From NCBI GenBank assembly GCA_019243075.1, contig JAFAUV010000218.1, positions 1-10,461 of the forward strand: a DNA stretch of 10,461 nt. Reading direction: 5' to 3'. Position numbers and translations under genes: made by a program. The notes under the pieces were generated by a model. The model saw only the letters and a program-made list of their open reading frames with translations. It had not been told where the DNA came from and did no database searches. This document shows positions 6,453-10,461 of this stretch, one piece after another (position 1 is the first letter of the stretch; each line of letters begins with the position of its first letter). This stretch comes from Bradyrhizobium sp. Its GTDB lineage: Bacteria; Pseudomonadota; Alphaproteobacteria; Rhizobiales; Xanthobacteraceae.

Positions 6453-6863
6453 TCAGCGCGGCTTCAGCTTCAACGCCGCCGAATTGATGCAGTAACGCAG
6501 GCCCGTGGAGCCGGGGCCGTCGTTGAAGACATGGCCGAGATGGCCGGAGCATTTCGAGCAGAGGACCTCGGTGCGGATCATGCCGTGGCTATGGTCCTGC
6601 TCCTCCTCGACATGGCTTTCGGCGGCCGGCTGGGTGAAGCTCGGCCAGCCGCAGCCGGAATCGAATTTGGCATCGGACTCGAACAGAGTCTGGCCGCAGC
6701 CGGCACAGACGTAAGTGCCGGGCTTGGTCTCGTACTCATACTCGCCCGTGAACGGCCGCTCGGTCGCTTTTTCGCGCAAGACCGCATACTGCATCGGCGT
6801 CAGTTCCTTGCGCCAATCGGCTTCGCTCTTGACGACTTTGTCGGTTGCCTTGGTGTCGGACAT
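6453..6863 (-). CDS. msrB: Peptide-methionine (R)-S-oxide reductase
   Basis: MsrB reduces the R-epimer of methionine sulfoxide in proteins back to methionine, normally recycled by thioredoxin. The 136-residue protein is complete. A zinc site is formed by two CxxC pairs (Cys53/Cys56 and Cys102/Cys105). GCGWPSF at 70-76 carries the resolving Cys71, GHLGHVFNDGP follows the second pair, and RYCINSAAL at 123-131 holds the catalytic Cys125. The usual Ser after INSA is Ala here. An upstream ATG at 6950 would add 29 residues, but that overlaps msrA and is Arg/Ser-rich. AAGGAG five bases before the ATG at 6863 settles the start. With this start there is no signal peptide, so it should act in the cytoplasm. 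It is 28 bases downstream of msrA and surely co-transcribed with it. Confidence 0.96.
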   Translation of the reverse strand: MSDTKATDKVVKSEADWRKELTPMQYAVLREKATERPFTGEYEYETKPGTYVCAGCGQTLFESDAKFDSGCGWPSFTQPAAESHVEEEQDHSHGMIRTEVLCSKCSGHLGHVFNDGPGSTGLRYCINSAALKLKPR

Positions 6864-6868
6864 GGATA

Positions 6869-6874
6869 CTCCTT
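6869..6874 (-). promoter_or_regulatory. Ribosome binding site of msrB
   Basis: AAGGAG on the minus strand (6874-6869) lies five bases before the ATG at 6863, inside the 28-base msrA-msrB gap. It rules out the longer open frame starting at 6950. Confidence 0.85.
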
Positions 6875-6891
6875 GTCGGGAGAAGCCGGCG

Positions 6892-7605
6892 TCAGTTGGA
6901 GAGGCGCGCGTTGGCGACCAGCGTCGGCTTCTCGATGTAGTTTTCCGCAAACAGCTTCTTCAGGTTCTCGATCTTCGGCAGATCGTTATAGGCAATATAG
7001 GGCTGGTTGGGATGCAGCGTCAGATAGTCCTGGTGATAGGCCTCCGCCGGGAAAAAGCCCTGCAGCGCCGTCACCTTGGTCACGATCGCCTTGCCATAGA
7101 CCTTGCCGGCGTTGAGCTGGGCGATATAGGCCTCAGCCACCTTCTTCTGGTCCTCGGAGGTGGTGAAGATCGCCGAGCGATATTGGGTGCCGGTGTCCGG
7201 GCCCTGCCGGTTGAGTTGGGTCGGGTCGTGCACGACGGAGAAGAAGATCTGTAGGATCTTGCCATAGGAAATCTTGTTCGGATCGAACGTGATCTCAACG
7301 GATTCGGCGTGCCCCGTCGTGCCGGTCGAGACCTGCTCATAGGTCGCGGTCGACTTGTTGCCGCCGGCATAGCCGGAGACGGCGTTGACGACGCCAGCGG
7401 TGTGCTGGAACACGCCCTGCACGCCCCAGAAGCAGCCGCCCGAGACCACGGCGGTCTGCAGGCCGCCGGAAGCCACGACGTCCGATAGGGGCGCGGGGAT
7501 GACGACCGCGTCCTCGGCGGCGCGCAAGGGGACGGCGACGACGGCGGCGATTGCGAGCGCGCCAATGGCGGCGGCAGAGAGCGCAAGGCGGCTGAGCTGG
7601 CTCAT
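6892..7605 (-). CDS. msrA: Peptide-methionine (S)-S-oxide reductase with signal peptide
   Basis: MsrA reduces the S-epimer of methionine sulfoxide in oxidised proteins. The 237-residue protein has an N-terminal signal sequence (basic start, hydrophobic core at about 8-26, likely cleavage near Ala29/Ala30), so it should act in the periplasm. The MsrA domain follows from about residue 50. It has GCFWG at 57-61 with catalytic Cys58, SGYAGG with Tyr79, GHAES with Glu101, HDPTQLNRQGPDTGTQYRSAIF and EAYHQDYL. I find no cysteine other than Cys58, whereas E. coli MsrA has C-terminal resolving cysteines. This is therefore a one-cysteine type that must be recycled directly by its reductant. GAGG lies 8 bases before the ATG. 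msrB follows after 28 bases. The gene is divergent from the secreted caspase-like protein. Confidence 0.95.
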   Translation of the reverse strand: MSQLSRLALSAAAIGALAIAAVVAVPLRAAEDAVVIPAPLSDVVASGGLQTAVVSGGCFWGVQGVFQHTAGVVNAVSGYAGGNKSTATYEQVSTGTTGHAESVEITFDPNKISYGKILQIFFSVVHDPTQLNRQGPDTGTQYRSAIFTTSEDQKKVAEAYIAQLNAGKVYGKAIVTKVTALQGFFPAEAYHQDYLTLHPNQPYIAYNDLPKIENLKKLFAENYIEKPTLVANARLSN

Positions 7606-7799
7606 GGCATGTCCTCGTCGGAAACCGGCAAAGGTTTGGTGTGGGAATTGGCAGACAGTGTAGGGCGCCCGGCGTTGGCTTCACAATCGGCCGAGAGCGC
7701 TTTCGTGCACCCCAAGCTACGGCGCGAAGGCCTCCATGTTACCGACGAACGGGACACGAGTGCGTGAATAGGGGCCTTGCCCTCGGACCGTTACTACCC

Positions 7800-7844
7800 C
7801 ATTCAGTGGGCGGTGGGCGGAATTGCCCAACTCCCTTCTGAATG
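7800..7844. promoter_or_regulatory. 45-nt interrupted palindrome in the msrA / caspase-gene divergent region
   Basis: Nested complementary blocks share one centre: CATTCAG (7800-7806) with CTGAATG (7838-7844), GGG (7808-7810) with CCC (7833-7835), and TGGGC (7814-7818) with GCCCA (7825-7829) around the loop GGAATT. That is 15 base pairs with short internal loops. It lies 55 bases before the caspase-like gene and about 195 bases before msrA. No T-run follows on either strand, which argues against a terminator. It could be an operator or a leader hairpin; the shape is seen, the role is a guess. No clear promoter boxes were identified in the rest of the 294-bp gap. Confidence 0.45.
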
Positions 7845-7899
7845 AACCGCCATCGTTCCTGACCGACAAACCCTTCATTATAGCGGAGCAGTTTTGCCG

Positions 7900-9576
7900 A
7901 TGCTGCGCGTCTTCTTTCTTGCGATTCTCAGCCTGTTGTCGATCGCGGTTCCCGCTGGCGCCGGACCCGATCCCGGAGAGGACATGACGATTTGTCGCGA
8001 GAAGCAGAGCGATTTCAAGCTGCGGCTCGACGCCTGCGAGCGGATCATCGCCTCCGGGAAGGCGGAACAGAAGGACCTCGCCGTCGCGCTGGCGGTGCGC
8101 GCCGAAGGACTTCTGAACCACGACTTCAACAAGGCGATGGCAACCTTCGCCGACGCGATCAAGGCCGATCCCGAGAACTACCGGATCGTCGTGGCGCGCG
8201 GCTGGGCCTATCAGGGCAAGGGGCAGGACGACCTGGCGATGGCGGACTACAACTTCGTGTTGCAGAAGCGTTCCAATTTCGCCGCCGCCTACAATGATCG
8301 CGGCACGCTCTACCTGCGCAAGGGCGCGCTGCAGAGCGCGCTCGACGATTTCTCCTCCGCGATCAGATATGCGCCCACCGGGCTTGTCGCCTATACCAAC
8401 CGGGCCCGGGTCGAGACCATGAACCGGGACTTCGACGCCGCCCTTGCCGACTTCGCCAAGGCGCAGGAGATCGATCCAAGCGCGTTTCAGCTGCTCGCCA
8501 ACCGCTGCGTGACCTATGCCCAGATGGGCAAATTCGACGAAGCGCTCGCCGATTGCAACGCCGTCGTCGAGAAGGCGCCGAAAAACCAGTTTGCGATGGC
8601 CAATCGTGGCGACGCCTATCTCGCCAAGGGCAGCCTCGATGCGGCGCTCAAGGACTACAACACCATCCTCAACGCCAATCCGAACAATGTGCGCGCACAT
8701 GCCGGGCGCGGGCAATTGTTCGAGCGGCGGCACGATCTGACGCAGGCGCGCGCCGACTACCGCTCGGCCGCCTTCGCGTTGACGCGCTACGATGAGCCCG
8801 AAGTGGCAAAAGCCCGCGCGACGGCGCAGGAGCGGCTGGCTGCGCTCACCGCGCAGGCCTCCGGCGCCGCTACCGGCAAGCGCATCGCGCTGGTGGTCGG
8901 CAACGGCGCCTACAAGAACGTTCACGCCCTTGACAATCCGCCGCGCGACGCCAGGCTGATCGCGGGCGCGCTGAAGGAGCTCGGCTTCCAGACGGTGACC
9001 CTGGCCAACGATCTCACCCGCGACAAATTCTTCGAGGTGCTGCGCAATTTTGCCAACGACGCCGAGAAGGCCGATTGGGCCGTCATGTACTACGCCGGTC
9101 ACGGCTTCGAGATCGGCGGGGTCAATTATCTGGTGCCGGTCGATGCCAAGCTGGCCGTCGACAAGGATGCCGAAATCGAGGCGGTGGCGCTGGAGCAGGT
9201 CATCGCTGCGGTCGGCGGTGCGCGTGGCTTGCGACTGGTGATGCTCGATGCCTGCCGCGACAATCCGTTCGCCGCCAACATGAAGCACACGATGGAGCTG
9301 AAGCTGGTCGACAAGGGATTCTCCGACATCGAGCCTTCTGCCGGTTTCATGGTGGTGTACGCCGCCAAGCATGGCGAGACCGCGCTGGACGGCGAGGGCG
9401 CCGACAGCCCGTTCGCGACCGCGGTCGCCCACGACATCAAGGAGCCGCATATCGAGGTGCGCAAGCTGTTCGACATCGTGCGCGACGATGTCTGGACTGC
9501 GACCAGGCACGCGCAGCAGCCCTTCACCTACGGCTCGCCCACGGGGCGGGAGGATTTCTATTTTGCGGGCAAATAG
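7900..9576 (+). CDS. Secreted TPR-repeat protein with C-terminal caspase-like (peptidase C14) domain
   Basis: This is a predicted exported cysteine protease or protease-like protein of 558 residues. A signal peptide (1-21, ending PAGA) is followed by Cys32 and Cys46, which could form a disulfide. About seven TPR-like 34-residue repeats run from 60 to 296, for example AAAYNDRGTLYLRKGALQSA and AMANRGDAYLAKGSLDAALK. The caspase fold begins at KRIALVVGNGAY (327). The catalytic dyad is intact: His401 in YYAGHGFE and Cys452 in MLDACRDNPF. The domain runs to the C-terminus (GREDFYF). The ATG at 7900 has GGAG 11 bases upstream; a TTG two codons earlier (7894) has it 5 bases upstream and is an alternative start. 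Bacterial C14 proteins are often called orthocaspases; substrates are unknown. The TPRs suggest protein binding. The gene is divergent from msrA and monocistronic, ending just before an inverted repeat. Confidence 0.92.
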   Translation: MLRVFFLAILSLLSIAVPAGAGPDPGEDMTICREKQSDFKLRLDACERIIASGKAEQKDLAVALAVRAEGLLNHDFNKAMATFADAIKADPENYRIVVARGWAYQGKGQDDLAMADYNFVLQKRSNFAAAYNDRGTLYLRKGALQSALDDFSSAIRYAPTGLVAYTNRARVETMNRDFDAALADFAKAQEIDPSAFQLLANRCVTYAQMGKFDEALADCNAVVEKAPKNQFAMANRGDAYLAKGSLDAALKDYNTILNANPNNVRAHAGRGQLFERRHDLTQARADYRSAAFALTRYDEPEVAKARATAQERLAALTAQASGAATGKRIALVVGNGAYKNVHALDNPPRDARLIAGALKELGFQTVTLANDLTRDKFFEVLRNFANDAEKADWAVMYYAGHGFEIGGVNYLVPVDAKLAVDKDAEIEAVALEQVIAAVGGARGLRLVMLDACRDNPFAANMKHTMELKLVDKGFSDIEPSAGFMVVYAAKHGETALDGEGADSPFATAVAHDIKEPHIEVRKLFDIVRDDVWTATRHAQQPFTYGSPTGREDFYFAGK

Positions 9577-9580
9577 CCGG

Positions 9581-9660
9581 CATTGCCAGGAGCGAAGCGA
9601 CGAAGCAGTCCATGCTTCGGCAGGCCGAGAGATGGACTGCTTTGTGGCGCTCGCAATGAC
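9581..9660. repeat. 80-bp imperfect inverted repeat of the dispersed Bradyrhizobium type
   Basis: Outer blocks CATTGC (9581-9586) and GCAATG (9653-9658) enclose a perfect 11-bp pair, AAGCAGTCCAT (9603-9613) with ATGGACTGCTT (9632-9642). GGAGCGAAGCGACGAAGC on the left is mirrored imperfectly by the right arm. Elements with this signature (cattgc.aggagcgaagcgacgaagca.tccat) are known to me as highly repeated intergenic palindromes in Bradyrhizobium-like genomes. It begins four bases after the stop of the caspase-like gene and ends 18 bases before the stop of the convergent helicase gene. It can fold into a long hairpin and may act as a bidirectional terminator or protect 3' ends. Only one copy is present in this window. 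Confidence 0.75.
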
Positions 9661-9678
9661 CATGAGAGGCAGCAGCCC

Positions 9679-10461
9679 TCACACGACGACGCTCAGCCGC
9701 TTCGCCGCCCGCGTGATCCCCGTGTAGAGCCACCGCGCGCGGCTGTCCTGGAACGCAAAGCTCTCGTCGAACAGCACGACGTCGTCCCATTGCGAGCCCT
9801 GCGACTTGTGTACGGTCAGCACATAGCCATAGTCGAACTCGTCATAGGGCTTGCGCTGCTCCCAGGGGATCTGCTCGATGCCGCCCTCGAAGCAGTCCTG
9901 ACGCACGGAGACCTTGGTCACCTTGTGCGTGAGCTCCTCGTCCGGCGAGAGCCGCATGCTAAGAATCCGCGACGATTTCGACCGCAAAGGCGTGCGCGCC
10001 TTCACCCGCCACAGCCCGCCATTGAACAGGCCTTTTTTCCGGTTATTGCGCAGGCACACCAGCTTGTCGCCGGCGACGGGCAACGGCTCCTCGATGTTCT
10101 GGCGCTGCCGCATCCGCATGTTGTAGGCGCGGCGAGTGTTGTTGCGCCCGACCAGCACCTGGTCGGCATTCATCACCTTGTCCGGATCGAGCTCGCTGCG
10201 CGACACCACCTCGCTCTCGCCATAGCGGCCGATGTCGAGATCGCGGCCCTCGCGCACATCCATCGACATCCGCACGATCGGATCGTCCTGCGCCTGGCGG
10301 TGCACCTCGGTCAGCATCGCATCCGGCTCGCTGGAGGTGAAGAAGCCGGCGCCCTGGATCGGCGGCAGCTGCGCCGGATCGCCGAGCACCAGCAGCGGGC
10401 ATTCGAACGAGAGCAGGTCGCGGCCCATCTCGGCATCGACCATCGAGCATTCGTCGATCAC
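9679..10461 (-). CDS. RecD/Dda-like SF1 DNA helicase, C-terminal part (N-terminus beyond right edge)
   Basis: This is an ATP-dependent DNA helicase of superfamily 1, C-terminal 260 residues only; the Walker A region lies outside the window. Counting from the edge, the motifs appear in order. They are Walker B VIDECSMVD at 1-9, GDPAQLPP at 27-34 (motif III), EVHRQ at 52-56 (motif IV arginine), TVHKSQGS at 216-223 (motif V) and YTGITRA at 246-252 (motif VI arginine finger). The last section matches the UvrD_C_2-type domain seen in RecD2, Dda and TraA helicases. The GTG at 10461 is an internal Val of the Walker B strand, not a start. The protein ends eight residues after motif VI. It is convergent with the caspase-like gene across an 80-bp inverted repeat. 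Its exact subfamily (RecD2 versus short Dda-like) needs the missing N-terminus. Confidence 0.92.
   Translation of the reverse strand: MIDECSMVDAEMGRDLLSFECPLLVLGDPAQLPPIQGAGFFTSSEPDAMLTEVHRQAQDDPIVRMSMDVREGRDLDIGRYGESEVVSRSELDPDKVMNADQVLVGRNNTRRAYNMRMRQRQNIEEPLPVAGDKLVCLRNNRKKGLFNGGLWRVKARTPLRSKSSRILSMRLSPDEELTHKVTKVSVRQDCFEGGIEQIPWEQRKPYDEFDYGYVLTVHKSQGSQWDDVVLFDESFAFQDSRARWLYTGITRAAKRLSVVV

Noticed and set aside
7717..9663. 648-codon minus-strand frame over the caspase-like gene
   Set aside because: It is the longest open frame in the window but antisense to a gene with signal peptide, TPRs and caspase motifs. Its own translation resembles no family and starts in the dispersed repeat.
10459..10461. 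GTG at the right edge as the helicase start codon
   Set aside because: It encodes the Val that opens the Walker B motif. A functional SF1 helicase needs the upstream Walker A region, so the gene continues beyond the window.

Overview
The window looks like chromosomal DNA of an alphaproteobacterium of the Bradyrhizobium/Rhodopseudomonas group. The reasons are the high G+C and strong GC3 bias, several small conserved families typical of that group (DUF4112, DUF5413-like, DUF3309-like), and an 80-bp inverted repeat of a type I know as dispersed in Bradyrhizobium-like genomes. This assignment is inference; no marker gene fixes the species. There is no sign of a prophage, transposase, CRISPR array, tRNA or rRNA.

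Layout, left to right. Positions 1-881 (minus) hold nearly all of a DMT/EamA-type membrane exporter that runs off the left edge. A 584-bp gap (882-1465) follows. Its right half is rich in complementary GC blocks and ends in a T9 tract 54 bases before purA, which looks like an attenuator or a small terminated RNA. purA (1466-2758, plus) is complete and canonical. It is followed after 37 bases by a 547-residue protein with a Pro-rich cytoplasmic part, one membrane helix and a periplasmic domain (2796-4439), and then by a clear intrinsic terminator. Two small plus-strand genes come next: a four-helix membrane protein (4525-4959) and a DUF4112 protein (5089-5619). They converge on a minus-strand 97-residue unknown (5675-5968), with a strong terminator between.

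Further right, on the minus strand, are a 54-residue two-helix Gly-rich protein (6171-6335) and an msrA-msrB pair (7605 to 6453). In the pair, MsrA carries a signal peptide and has only one cysteine, while MsrB appears cytoplasmic. Divergent from msrA is a secreted TPR protein with a C-terminal caspase-like (peptidase C14) domain and an intact His/Cys dyad (7900-9576). The shared intergenic region contains a 45-nt interrupted palindrome. The 80-bp inverted repeat (9581-9660) separates this gene from the C-terminal 260 residues of a RecD/Dda-like SF1 helicase entering from the right edge on the minus strand.

Functionally this is mostly housekeeping: AMP synthesis, export, methionine sulfoxide repair and DNA unwinding, plus lineage-specific unknowns. 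I see no convincing new multi-gene system. The items most worth a second look are the structured purA leader, the secreted TPR-caspase protein beside the Msr pair, and the interrupted palindrome between them.
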